Shown piece by piece: positions 37,901-49,557 of a DNA stretch of 64,000 nucleotides. Below the pieces are notes generated by a model, which saw only the letters and a program-made list of their open reading frames with translations, was not told where the DNA came from and made no database searches. How positions within the stretch are numbered: the stretch's first letter is position 1; the number at the start of each line of letters is the position of its first letter. The position numbers were made by a program, and so were the translations under genes. The stretch lies in assembly GCF_036785885.1 (NCBI RefSeq), contig NC_092323.1, positions 2,210,501-2,274,500 of the forward strand, read 5' to 3'. This DNA comes from Coffea arabica. Lineage: Eukaryota > Streptophyta > Magnoliopsida > Gentianales > Rubiaceae.

Positions 37901-40839
37901 TGGAAGTGCTAGCATCCTCTTCATCGAATTTTTCACAATGAATTTCAGGAAAAAGTTTCTCGCAGATTGCTCCAGACATATTTCCAGTGACTCACTTGTA
38001 GCATATGATTGGCACCAAAAGAACATCTAAACATATGAGAAAAAGAACCCAAGGTATACCAGAATAATCCTTGCCATTAAGAAAAGGAATTGGGATTGAC
38101 TGTTTGGGCAATTTTGACTGTCCCAACCAACCAAAATTTTGTGATATCCCACTATGAAGCATTTTCATGAATATTCCAAGTCTTTTACGTACATCAGGTA
38201 CAGGTTGACCTTTCTCAGGGTCTATCAGACTAAGGAGAGTGTGAGACACCTGAAAGTAATATCAAACATCAAAATCAGATTCACTCATAGGGTTAAAATG
38301 CCCTCACAAGAGAAATCTAACTCACTTGGACAACTAATTGATTACACCATAGAATAACTTGGTGCTCCATAGACAGCCACACGTTCTTCATGCCTGTACT
38401 GCTAATGGTAAAACCATGTGTAGGAGGCACAATATCATCAAGGGATTCTAACTTTGATCGTACCTGAGATTGGACATAAAGGAATAAAATTTAATCTACC
38501 ATCCAAAACATGAAGAAAAACACAAACACTAGCTAAATAGGACAATAAAAGGACATTGTATGACCATTACAACACCTCTGTGCCATCAGTGTAGATAAAG
38601 TGACGTGTTAGACTTCACAAAAAGATAGCCAAACGGAATCGGAAGACAACTCAGCTTTCTAAAAACAATCAACAGCATGGTAGCAAAAAATGATGGCACA
38701 GATAGGTAAATCTTCAATTCTCATGGTAAAACATGGTAGCTAGCTCTTTAAGAAGAAGCTCAAGAAGCAAATAGCATGAAGAACATGCAATCATGGGAAA
38801 TCGTCAATTACAGCTTCATCGAATTAATGAAACAAAAAAATGCATTCCTACTACAGTTGCAAAGGGAAACAATACCTGATAATCATTATAACCACCAGAA
38901 ATTGAAACAACAACTACACGAGAGAGTAAAGGGTCAGACAAATGGTGTCCAGATTGAGAGGTTTGACCCCCATATCCTTTTCTCCACTGATTATTTACAC
39001 TTGAATAATAATGTCCCAGAGATGGCTGTAAGGCCAAAGGAGGTGACCTGGACATAGAGCAGAAATGACAAGTATTGATTAAAGCATGAGTTTCAAAAAC
39101 AACAGAGAAACGTTTAATGAGAATTGGAGTTACTGGTGTGGAGTTGAAAGTGTGAGAACAGTCTCAACAGCTGACTTCCTCAAATCAGGGTGGACGATTG
39201 CAGCTCTAGCAACAAATCCACCCATTGAATGACCAACTAATATAACATTTCTTGGCAGACTTGCCGAGAAAGCAGCACCTTCTTTTATTCGAATATTGTG
39301 AGACTCTTCATACAGATCTAAAATCTGCTAAGACGAGAGATAACAAACAAATAGAAAGACCTAAATACAATAGTAAAAGCAATACAATGCAGAAAAGTTA
39401 TAAGAGGATGAAATTTCTTTGTGCAAAGTTTGATGATACAAAAGATAAGGCAGTGAAACAAAATGGGGAGCTTGCAAATTCAAGTGACTAATTACTAAAA
39501 TAGAGATTTCAATTTAGCTGCTAAAACGAGTCACCAAAAAATATCAAATTTATTATGTCCTCAAGATGTAAAACTTCCTTTTCAATACACTGTTGGCATT
39601 GTCAAAGCATAAAAAATATGGGGGTTGACAGACTACACAAAACTTACAAGAAAAACACTTTCCAAATAAATTAAATTTGCAGCAGTTAGCTATGTGCACC
39701 AAAGAGGCAACACAGAATAGGAATGCAAGAAAGGCTTCTGCAGAATGTAGCCCATTGAGCCCATTCAGAGTAATAAGCAATAGTTATGATAACATACTGC
39801 CTGATGCTACTGCATTTCCTAGTGGAAAAAGTCTCAATAATTTAAGATGAACTAGAATGCTAAAAGCATCCATTTCTTGAGTTGGTGCAAACATCAAATT
39901 TTGAATACCCTTCCAGAATTTTGAAAATGATGATAGGTAATACCCTGTGAATTGCATATACTACATATCTGGTGTGTTCTTCAAGTATTTGACCATCCAT
40001 TGCCGAGTGTTCACCTTCAAGGTCCACAGCAAACCAGTCAAGCATGCGAGTATATTGGCTAGGTAAGGGAAAATCTGCCAGATCAGAATCTACTGCTCCC
40101 TTTTCAAGATTCTCGCTTGCTTCTTGGTAAAACATATGTTCAAGTGGACCTCCTTGATAAGCCCTATCAGATTCTGCAGCCAGAGATCTGACCTGTAAGG
40201 GAAGGAGGAAAAGAAAAAGTTGAATTAGAAAGTTAACAGGGAATCCATTTCCTTCGGTCATATACGGTAAAACGAAATCTGCCAAGTTAGTACAGGTATT
40301 CCACATGCCATATTCCACATCAGAATCACAATTTCCAGTGAGATAATTTTGACCTACGAGGCTTATAAAGGATATAAGGGTAATGCCCACTGCTTGGATG
40401 AAGTTTGGCAGTAAGAGGAAAACCTTATAAGAAATGAATGGGACTTAAATTACTCGAACAAACCAAGACTCCAAAATGGGAAATTCATAAATCAGGAGAA
40501 CTAGGTAAGGAAATGACAATAACAGAAAAAAGAAAGCGAAAGACTTACCTGTTTGTAGCTTCCACCATTGCCAGGTACGAAAAGAACAGGAACCCCATTA
40601 AGCTTCTTGATGTGCTGATTAAAATCAATCTTCCTCCATCCTTCATGGTACAAGTACAATCCATACTTGGCGGAAGACACGTTTTTAGGTGCGGAGATAG
40701 GGATGTAAGTGGGATACATGTAGGTCATAATACAACCATTGGATACCGGTTTTAGCAAGTGAATCAACCCCGCAAGGCTTATCCATACGGCAATTCCAAC
40801 TACAGCTGCCAATCTTACTCTAGTTATCAAACCTTGCAT
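28919..40839 (-). CDS. GPI inositol-deacylase, PGAP1-like
   Basis: PGAP1 removes the acyl chain from the inositol of GPI-anchored proteins in the ER, allowing their export. Seventeen exons can be joined in frame, with start at about 40839 and stop at 28919-28921, giving about 1,077 residues. The N-terminus has one membrane helix (VVGIAVWISLAGLIHLL) followed by CIMTYMYPTYIPI and VPVLFVPGNGGSYKQ. Exon 3 carries the lipase motif VILVGHSMGGFVA with its nucleophilic Ser. Exons 12-17 encode multiple hydrophobic helices. The protein ends in a basic His/Arg-rich tail (GRRHSHRH). An in-frame upstream Met at 40935 would add 32 residues; MQGLITRVR was preferred because it places the helix at the N-terminus. 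Exon boundaries: 40839-40549, 40192-39944, 39324-39134, 39047-38876, 38463-38326, 38249-38060, 37757-37612, 37422-37246, 37133-37023, 35369-35250, 35130-34975, 34431-34266, 33275-32947, 31652-31571, 31351-31212, 30196-29953, 29248-28919 (all approximate). Confidence 0.95.
37471..37614. repeat. 64-bp tandem duplication reaching the exon 7 splice donor of the PGAP1-like gene
   Basis: Two full 64-bp copies (37471-37534 and 37535-37598) are followed by a partial third copy (37599-37614). Each begins GGAATGA(T/G)CTTACCA. The partial copy contains the true exon 7 donor on the minus strand (CTG|GTAAGC). The two full copies carry GTG|GTAAG(A/C) at the equivalent place. Each full copy also contains the inverted pair ACTTTCAACCCTGAAAGT. 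Confidence 0.93.
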
Positions 40840-43315
40840 TCTTGGATTATTACCCATATATGCCCAAACCAAATCTTGAACTTCTTTCATCTGATTCCCA
40901 AAATGAGTTCCATCCTTAAAGAAAAACCCAAACAATCAACGAAATAGCTTTAAACTGCCACTTTAAAAGCTAGACACAAGAACCACTCAAAGAAAGGAAA
41001 AGAAAATGAACGTTGAAATGAGCGGTAACAAGTTTATCTAACTCAATATAAGTACATAAAGGACTATCATAGTTGCACATAGTAATCATTGGATTGTCGA
41101 TTACAGAGCGGGGGAAGGGGGGGGGGGGGGGAATGCAATAATCAAGAAAACCGGATGAGGAGGGAGATGTACTTCAATGATGGACCATAATGATCCAATG
41201 CTGGTAGTCTCCACTTCCCTTCAGCTTCGGACAGCAAAAGAAAGAGAAGCAATCCTCAAAGAAACAAACCCACCAAGAAAGTTTGCTCTTTTTTCTTGGT
41301 TTAAATGAAGAAGGCTGAATACCCAGCTGAAAAATAAGAGATCTAGGAAAAGGATGGGCTTGCTGTACTAGAGATGGACTAACAGAGTAGTACAATCTTC
41401 TATCAGTAGCAGATGAGTAGAATAGAAGTGCTGATGCATGAGTAAGTAGTAGTAGTAGTATTAATACTGCTGCTAATCTTTGATTATTCTACCATTTTCA
41501 TCACACTATTTTCAGTACGATGATAGGGGAGTTAATCCACGTACTAAGACATTGCCTTTTTGAGGAAGGAATCCCTAATTTGTGAAAGTGGCGGGTGATC
41601 CACCCAGTCGTCGTCACAGGTGCTAAGTGCTACTGTGATGTGTTGAGCCCAGGCCCGACAGATATTTGGGTTGACCCAGAGTCTGGCCTACACAGTTAGA
41701 CGACGCCACGTTGGGAATCCCAATAAAGGTACAACAATTCAACGTTCTTTTAAAAAGAGGCTGCGCACTTGTAACTTTTCTTTTTTAATCAAGATTTTTT
41801 TTTAAAAAAGGAAGGTTTCTTTTAAAAAAAAAAAATTGGTGGGAATTGTTGAGAGTTACGACGGACAAGATCAAAGAGAGGACACCGCAAATGCTTAGCG
41901 CCGATTAGGTTTATTTCATTCCACAAAAGTCAATTGCTTTGAGTCGGAAAAAAAAATGCTCAGCGCCGAGAGTAAATATGAACGTGAGATAGGACAACAA
42001 ATATTCCTTAAATCCTAGCTAAATCTGAAGACCGGAAGGAGGGAGCTGCAATGATCACTCATGAGCAGTTGATTTTTTTTTTGATAATGATCAAAAGCAG
42101 TTGATGTTAGAAGGGAGTTTATCTCATTGAAAGACGGTTTAAATTTTTTTATATTTTTTAAATTTGTTCATAATTTTCTAGTGTATGTTTATTCTATTAA
42201 TGTAGATTTTTGTGATATAAATAAAAATGGTGTTAAATGATTTCTACCATAACAATGTTCGTTGATGAAATTCCTTTTTATCAAAAAGATGTGCTCTCTG
42301 CATTTTTTGCATAAAATTATAGGAATAATTTGATTTTTAATAATATCGCTGTCCTTCCTTCAATTTTCAAAAAATCACATACCTCTTCGATCACTCAATT
42401 GGAGCCCATTATTGACATCAATAGTGGTGAAATGACTCTAATACCCTGATTAGGATATATATATATATATATATATTTCAAATTAATTACATATTGCACC
42501 AATATAAATATGGGGTTAATAGCAATCTTCTCCATGTTTTCACAAAAACAAAAAAAATTTCCTCGAAATGACTAGCATCACAACTAACCTTCTAATGATT
42601 CTCAACTTATATGTCAAATAAATATGCCCACGTTGTTATATGTTTTTCTTTTAAGTTTCACTCTGTCTGTGTTTTTTCTTATATTTTAATTTTCATATAT
42701 TTTCTTTCTTTCTTTTTCATCCTTTTTCTTCTTCCTTCTTTGACGTTGCCAATACATTTAATTTTACACTCACATGTATATAAACTTTTGATTTGAATTA
42801 GCATTTTCTTTCATTGATATTATTGTTGTTTACGTCATCTCAACATTTTCTAACAATTAATTTAACGAAAGAAAGCAGAAATTGAAAAATGAAAATGTCG
42901 ATTCTATTAATCACAAGTACTAGTACAGTTAATACATGGGAAAATTCTGCCATCACCGTCCACCATGGTACTTTTAAACACAAACCTCGTGGCTCGACAA
43001 AATTCAATGGAATCCTGGGCTCCGGCAAGTGTCTATCTTACAAAAAGAAAGAAAGAACAAAAGAAATAAACACAACCTCAAAAGTATTTGATACTACAAG
43101 AGCCAGACTTAAAACACCATGGTATACAGCTTCATGTGCAGTTGAACCATAACTGAACCCTCAGCATCAGCAGCTATAACATAATAGCCGTCGTACAGGA
43201 TGCTGTATACTCTTCAACCAGAAGACACCTCAAGAACCAGGTACAAACCACAACGGCATGCACTCTGATGACAAGTCTATTGTGAAGACTGTCGTTGCAG
43301 GAAGATACACCCAAC
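40840..43315. other. Upstream region of the PGAP1-like gene and downstream region of the carboxylesterase
   Basis: The left part (to about 41600) should hold the PGAP1-like leader and promoter, with a G15 homopolymer near 41117-41131. A more GC-balanced block lies at 41580-41730. From 41750 to 42880 the DNA is very AT-rich, with a (TA)n microsatellite at about 42457-42476. The right end (42900-43315) is probably the carboxylesterase 3' UTR. No additional gene is visible. Confidence 0.45.
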
Positions 43316-45979
43316 TCAGTAAGAGAACTCATGACCTCGGAGTGATATATACTTCTTCACCCAGATGGCAATGTCCTCAGCACAAGCTTGTGCCTGAGGA
43401 CTACCAAGAAGGATACCAAGAGTTGCAAATTCATGAACTGCATCCTTGTACTCATAAACAGGAGCATCAACATTCACCTTTCGCAGCTCTTGTGAATAAG
43501 CAATAGCCCGGTCTCTCATCCAGTCATGCTCTGCTACAACTGTCAATGTTGGGGGCATCTGCTTTAAAGGTGGTCCATGGTCAGGGAGAAGTGGGTTAGC
43601 GGCAGGATGATCCAGGTTGAACTGTTCCTCGGGGAGAAATAGTTTCCACGCAAGTATGCACATAGACTTGTCATACAAATAGGAGTTTGCTAGTCTTATT
43701 TCAGAATGTGTCGGAACACTTCCAATGAAAAATGGATACATCAAAACCTGAGCCACCACCTTGACTGGGTCCAAAAGCTTTCCTGCTTCTACGGCTTTTC
43801 GAGCCACATAATTAGCAACATTACCCCCGCAACTCACACCAAGTAGAACACATCTGTTTCAAAAGATAAAAGAGACTCATTGATACTGCCTTAACAAAAC
43901 AAAGAAAACAATACAAGCAGCTTCTCTCCCCCCCACCCGTGGGATGGGGTGGAGGGGAGTGTGCTAGATACATAATGGCATTCTCAACTAACTAATTAAT
44001 TTACGAGTACACATCTATCTTGCTCTTGATAGTTCCATCTAAATATAAATCTTGGGTATCTAGCAGATTGAGGACACATTCTCAGATGAATTGATCTAGT
44101 GAGCTTCTTGCAGCAAACATATCAAAGCCTAAACAAATAATGTCAAAGTAAAATAATATGGTCAGAGTGCCTGAAGTATGCAATTGCAGCATGTAGCAAA
44201 ACAAAAGAATGTTATGGATGTTCATCATTGGAAGTATTATAGAAGAAACATAAAATGATGAAGAAGAAGCTACGTAACCCTTCATTTTTAAAGAATTAAG
44301 AAAATAAAGAACCAAAGAATGTCATGATTTCTCAAGCTTTGGGGGGACAAAGAACACTCTTGAACTAAAAGGCCAAATGTTTGGTTTCTCCTAAGAGTTT
44401 TTTTTCTTTTTTTATACACTTCCCACTTGATTGCTACCTCGCAGAAATGCCAGAGTGACCAAATTCACTATCAGCATGATCATTTAATTAAATAAAACAA
44501 GAAGAAACTACAGCTACGCCTCTTGGCTGCTAATTTTCAGTAGCAATGTATGGACACCTTTTAATTACATTCAACAAGAAGAAACCTTAGGGTTGTTAGT
44601 TTCTGATAGCCTGTGCTCATTTTCTGAACAAGATTCACCATTATTACCCTCCAGAGACGTCAATACCGAACTTAGCCTTTGTAGTCTTTACTGTTATTGT
44701 TTCAAAAAATTCTAAACCTTACCAAACTATCAAAGATCACGTAATAAAGAACAAGGGGAGAAAAGAAAAGGCCGTGCGTGTATATTATGGTGAAGATAGT
44801 AATGAAGTAATCAACTGTTTGAGAAGGATGTCATTGTAATAGTCAATAAGTTAGGATGCCTTGAAAAGCTTTCAGAGTAAAATTGCAAGCCTTATTTTAG
44901 GAAGCTCTGGTACCATCGTATTATCTATACATTACCATGCTTTAGCGACCATGCCATTACAACTGGTATCGTTAACATTCTCGCAAGAATGATCCATAAT
45001 AGACGCAAGCCAATTAAAGCACACAGAACCAGTAAAAGAAGATAAACAGCACCCTTTTCAGGTCTTTAACAAGATGGAAAGATAGCAGCACCAGCTAAAC
45101 ATACCTTGATGGATCGCCATGAGCAGCCAACCATGGCTCCACCATGGATGCCCCAAATGCATCTGCAATGTGCCCATGAACATCTGACTTTCTCAAATCT
45201 GGCCCACCGCCCCGCTTGCTCCCCAAGGACTTGCTACATTCGGCCAAGTTGGCCTGCTTAGCCAACCAATGCAGCACCTTCAACCCATCCTCGAATGCAG
45301 CCGGATACCGATTCTCAGGGGCTAACCTGTAACCAACAGCCAACACAATGACATCACACGCCTTGGCAATCCGCCTGCAAAACAAATCATTCGCCACCGA
45401 AGCATTGCTCCCACTCACGAACCCTCCACCGTGAAACTGCAACATAACGGGCAATTTTCGACAATTTTTGTTTCCAGGATTATATCCTCCGTAAACCCCA
45501 CTATCCGATTTCAAATTGACATCGTCACTGCTACAGCCATAGCTATTTCTCCGATGATTCTGAGTCCGGACGGTCACGGTCGGCGTCGTGGTAGTGACTC
45601 CATTGGCAGAGCCATAGCTGTTCCGCCGGAGAAGAAGTTGGTTCGGATCGGATCTGGGATCAGAATAATCGAATGGTCGAATATCCTTAGCCCTTGATTT
45701 GATGGATTGGGACTTGAAAGCGGAATCGTGGCAGGAGTCAGGAAGAAAGATTCGAAGGGCAAGAGAGGTCAAGGGGTCGATGTGGATGTCCTTGGTGGCA
45801 ACTCCGTCGGTGAAGGAAGGATTGGCGGCGGCGATGGACTCCTCACGAGGACGAGAGGTGACTCCAAAGGATGAGCTGAGGCCATCATCGGCTTGAGGGT
45901 TTTGCAGTCGGTTCTGCAACCGTTGCTTCAGCATAAACTTAAAATAGATACTGTACAATTTCAAACCGACGCTCGGCAT
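43316..45979 (-). CDS. Carboxylesterase of the CXE11 type (alpha/beta hydrolase, HSL family)
   Basis: A soluble alpha/beta hydrolase of the plant CXE family, expected to hydrolyse short-chain esters; the physiological substrate is unknown. Two exons (45979-45105 and 43853-43316) give about 470 residues. It starts MPSVGLKLYSIYFKFMLKQR, the characteristic N-terminus of this clade. The oxyanion-hole motif LQFHGGGFVSGS and YRLAPENRYPAAFEDGL are in exon 1. Exon 2 holds the nucleophile elbow LGVSCGG (GXSXG), the acidic residue in VVAEHDWMRDRA and the catalytic His in DAVHEFA, so the triad is complete. A ~85-residue variable insertion with Ser/Asn/Thr-rich text lies between residues ~85 and 150, typical for this clade. 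The frame stays open 44 codons upstream to a Met at 46111, but that extension is not family-like. The 1.25-kb intron has no other gene. Confidence 0.94.
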
Positions 45980-47304
45980 TTCCCTAATTCTAATCTTTAT
46001 CTCGATAACAAAGACATGTTTACCGCAACAACCCAGGGAAAATACCGATTTTCCGACGGAAAAGATTGAATTGAGCTGACTAGATTCGAAACTCCGATTC
46101 ACAACATCCAAGTGAAGTCAGGAATTGAATCTCGGGCTCTGACAAACGGCAAGATTGCACCTTTTTTTTTTTTTTGGGGTTTAGTTTTTCTTTTGGGATG
46201 CAGGTTACCGTCCAAACCGATGATTGGAGTAGAGAGAGGGAGAGGGAGGAAGAGAGGTGGCAAAAAAAGACGGTGGCTGGAGAAGATTACAAATTTATCA
46301 TCGTTATCATTTTCATGGAATGGACATACTTACTTACTTACTACTACTCGTATTTAGTATCTCCTTTCTTTTAGTATCTCGTTTTTCCAATCAACAACAG
46401 CAGTAAGGCGCAAATAGTAGCAGTGTAAGTTTTACTTTTCGGATGTTTCCTGGGGAACTGTGGCTGTTGTGATATTTTGTCGTTGGTAATTCCCCAGAGG
46501 AAGAGGATTGATCTTCTTCCTGGGGGTCTATTTTTGTTGTCAAACTCAAGCAGCAGGTGTTGCGGATGTGCCGCATCTGGCGGCCGTTGCTTTAAACTGC
46601 CCCTCGACTTTTTAGTTTTTACAAATTACAATAAATTTTACAACAATTCTTACCCCTAACTTTAGAAAAGGGAAAAAATATATATTATGTAGTTGGGGTT
46701 TGTGCATCAAGATTCAAGAGTATAATGAGCACTCATTATAAGGGAGTACTTAGCTATGATTGTATGCATTTAAATGATAAATCGAGTATAAATTAGCTAA
46801 GCATTTGTTGATTTCCTACCATCAAAATTACTTACAACCAAGAAAGGGTAAGAGCATGAATTTCACATTTTGGATGTTATATGTAGAGTATTATCCTCAA
46901 TTTCTCATGCACAAATGGAAATGACGCTAGGGTTGAAGAATTTTTTTTTTTTTTAGGGAGACTCTAAGTCCTAGATTGAAAGTTTACAAGAGCATGGAAA
47001 ATAAAAAGAAATTTTGAGTTATAATAAAAAGAGAGGAGAAAAAAATGTGAGTATGTTTTGGAGTTTTAAGATAGAAATGGAATGATTTAGGACATGATTT
47101 TTATTAAAATTTGCTTGACAAGTTTATTTTGGAAAAAAAAAAAGTTGGTGTTTCAAAAGTTCCAATACTTTTACTTTGCACTTTCTCTCCATATGGAGAG
47201 AAGTTTATCAATTGACCACTTCAATTCTCTTAAAATCTTTCCTTTTCTTTCCTTAATAGACTCCTAACTTCTCTTTTTCCCCCTCTCTCAAACTTTCAAA
47301 CTAA
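45980..47304. promoter_or_regulatory. Promoter/leader of the CXE11-type gene and AT-rich spacer
   Basis: The first ~350 bases upstream of the start are a likely leader and proximal promoter. On the transcribed strand the leader is C/T-rich (46228-46275 reads GA-rich on the plus strand). The rest is AT-rich and unassigned. Confidence 0.4.
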
Positions 47305-47979
47305 GGGTCTATTTGATAATATAAAAAAGTGTTGAATCTGAATTTTTTCAGACATTCAGATGTTTTGAGTGTTTGATAAATGAAAATCTATTTGCTGAAC
47401 TTGTTAAGCAGTGCTGAACCTGTGTATTTTTTTCAGCGCAAGAATCCTAACTGAATGCTTAATTCTGATAAGAATCAATAGAATTACTTCAACTACCTTA
47501 TCTTATCTACCAAATTTATCCTTGTTTGTTAATTATGTTCAAAATTCTTATCTAATTAAACAACTTAAGATTCTCTATCTAATGATTTTTAGTTTCTTTT
47601 TTTTCCCTTTTTAATGACTTTTACATCTTCTCCATACTTCTCATATAATATATTTCATCTTTTATATTAAGTTGATTTAAAATAAATATTGTCATTTTCA
47701 TACCTTACAATTTTAAACTAATTAAATCATAAATTCTATTTCTTTTTTGAATGAAAGGATATAAGGGCAAAATTGTCAAATTAAACTTATTAAACATTCA
47801 GCTATAAATATTTATCAAACAGTATAAATAGGTTTAGCATTAAAATTCAGACATTCATATATTTTTTCAGTGCTTAAAATTCAGCAAATTAATTATTTCA
47901 GTATTCAAATTTCAGAATTAAGACTTCAGAATTCAGAATTCAGAATTATTTCAGTATTTCAGTTTTATCAAACGAAACC
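47305..47979. mobile_element. Tourist-like (PIF/Harbinger) MITE with TAA target-site duplication
   Basis: The left end GGGTCTATTTGATAA and right end TTATCAAACGAAACC are inverted repeats matching at 12 of 15 positions. They are flanked on both sides by TAA (47302-47304 and 47980-47982), the usual PIF/Harbinger target. The interior is AT-rich with many TTCAGAATT/TGAATTC-like short repeats. No transposase frame is present. Length is about 675 bp. Confidence 0.78.
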
Positions 47980-48299
47980 TAAGCCGTAAGCATTGCCACT
48001 TTGTCAAACTCAAACCAATTTTCATTGAATCAAAATCAATTCAAGTTTGAGCCGTTTGGATTTGTTACACATAAATTTCACATTTTACACCAATTGAGCC
48101 AACAAGACTAAGCGAGTTTGAAAGTTATTGGTTGGTAAATCGAGAAGTGTTTTTTTCTTTTCGTCTTTGTCTTAATCAATTTGAATCAATCCAACACTAG
48201 TCATCACCTCGGATTATTATGACACTACCATAGATCCCGACTTAACATCAACACAACAAGTATCTAGTAATTTGGTTTGTCTTTCAATACTAATGACCT

Positions 48300-48745
48300 C
48301 TTTCACGGTTCAAGGCAGTCGCTGGGGATTCCACACGCGACCGCGCGCACACAAAAGTGCCAAACCGTTTGTGCCTTGAGAGAACAAACAACCGCTCGGC
48401 ATTCTACCTGCTAGAGAAGGCGACTGTCCCTTGGGGGAACATTGGAACGAGAAGGGGACCTTCGTGATCCTCCTCTTCCTGAGCACTTTTCTGAAGCAAA
48501 TCCTGATGTGCAGCGGTTGCCCGAAATAGTGGTTAGAGAGGGTGCCCTTCCCCGAACGCACGGCCACCCTTGAAAGCCATCATGCACGTGTCGTTTCTTG
48601 CGCGGCGGTGACGAAAGTATACAACTTTACCAGGCGCTCTTTCGGTATTTCATCATACTGAGACTTCCCTCTAGAAGAGTGGAGGCTAGAGAGTGGTCAG
48701 AATGATTACTTCGCCACATGATACAAGTTATTCCTCCTCCGCCAC
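48300..48745. other. GC-rich block of possible mitochondrial origin
   Basis: This 450-bp block is clearly more GC-rich than the surrounding DNA and changes composition abruptly at both sides. The base composition and the style of text (GGATTCCACACGCGACCG, CGAACGCACGGCCACCC) resemble plant mitochondrial intergenic or intron DNA. I could not match it to a named mitochondrial gene, so origin is an inference. Confidence 0.35.
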
Positions 48746-48771
48746 CAAAATAATATGTAAGCTACAATAAC
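48746..48771. repeat. Left copy of a direct repeat flanking an organelle-like segment
   Basis: AATATGTAAGCTACAATAAC here matches AATAATGTAAGCTACAATAAC at 49531-49557, with one small indel. Weaker similarity continues to the right of each copy (AACTC...GGAGTT...CCACCACC versus AACTCAGGAGTT...CCAACCACAACC). Confidence 0.8.
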
Positions 48772-49225
48772 CAACTCTTTTGGCGGAGTTGGCCACCACC
48801 TTTAGTGCGGGGATGGAAGGCATGCAAGGATCCCATCAAAAAGTTGTCACTTAATGTGGTTTTACTTAAGATATATATGGGCGTTGTGCATCCGTACGAT
48901 TCGATGGTGATTTAATTCCCATCGATTCCCTTTGTCCTTATAATATATATTGGCTTTTATCGTATTTATTTTATCCATGGATTATAGTTATAGAAAAAGT
49001 CATAAAGAAAAACAAAATGAATGAAGTCAAATTTGCCATAATTTTTTTTATTGATTCAATAAAAAGTTGTGTATTGAGTCTGGTAATATTAATGATAAAT
49101 AAAAATATTTCATGCCTCATTTCAGAGGGAAACTCAAAGTGGCTCTATTTCATTATATTCCATCCATACCCCAATTCCTTAATGCACGTATTTAATTTAT
49201 TCGGAGCTATTAGAGCAGGATCCAC

Positions 49226-49264
49226 TATGCTCCCATTTTTAATAAGATTCCGGCCAGAAGCATA
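49226..49264 (-). pseudogene. ndhD: Short plastid ndhD-like fragment
   Basis: On the minus strand this reads [12 protein letters not shown], which matches NDH subunit D (around the conserved [15 protein letters not shown] segment) at DNA level over about 39 bp. Similarity fades on both sides, and stops follow immediately in frame. It is therefore either a tiny transferred piece or part of an older, rearranged plastid insertion covering more of 48850-49450. The match is from memory. Confidence 0.45.
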
Positions 49265-49530
49265 TTGTTATATCGGAAGTTACTCCACTTATTGCTTGAC
49301 GTAAAACAAATAGTGAATTTGTTTCTGTCTTTTGTTGAATCTTTTTAACGGCTCGATAGATAATTCGATGCAAGGCGAACAACCTTACCAGGCCCCACCC
49401 ATGAGTAAATATTTCATAGTAGCCTCATTAGACCGTACATCTTTCTTAGTATATCCAGATAATAGGTAGGAGCATAAACTGAAACCTAGTATAGGTTAGA
49501 GTAGGTGTAAATGTAGATGATGACAAGTGA

Positions 49531-49557
49531 CAAAATAATAATGTAAGCTACAATAAC
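49531..49557. repeat. Right copy of the direct repeat flanking the organelle-like segment
   Basis: Partner of 48746-48771. The ~760 bp between the copies includes the ndhD-like piece. Confidence 0.8.

Noticed and set aside
45980-46111. In-frame 44-codon N-terminal extension of the carboxylesterase
   Set aside because: The text is not family-like, and the clade's usual start (MPSVGLKLYSI-type) is at 45979; the extension is probably leader sequence.
48310-48567. 85-codon minus-strand frame in the GC-rich block
   Set aside because: GC-rich DNA gives long open frames by chance. No family similarity was recognised, and no nuclear gene features are near.
49017-49304. 95-codon plus-strand frame with hydrophobic text
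   Set aside because: It is antisense to the ndhD-like match and lies in organelle-like decayed DNA; no recognisable protein.
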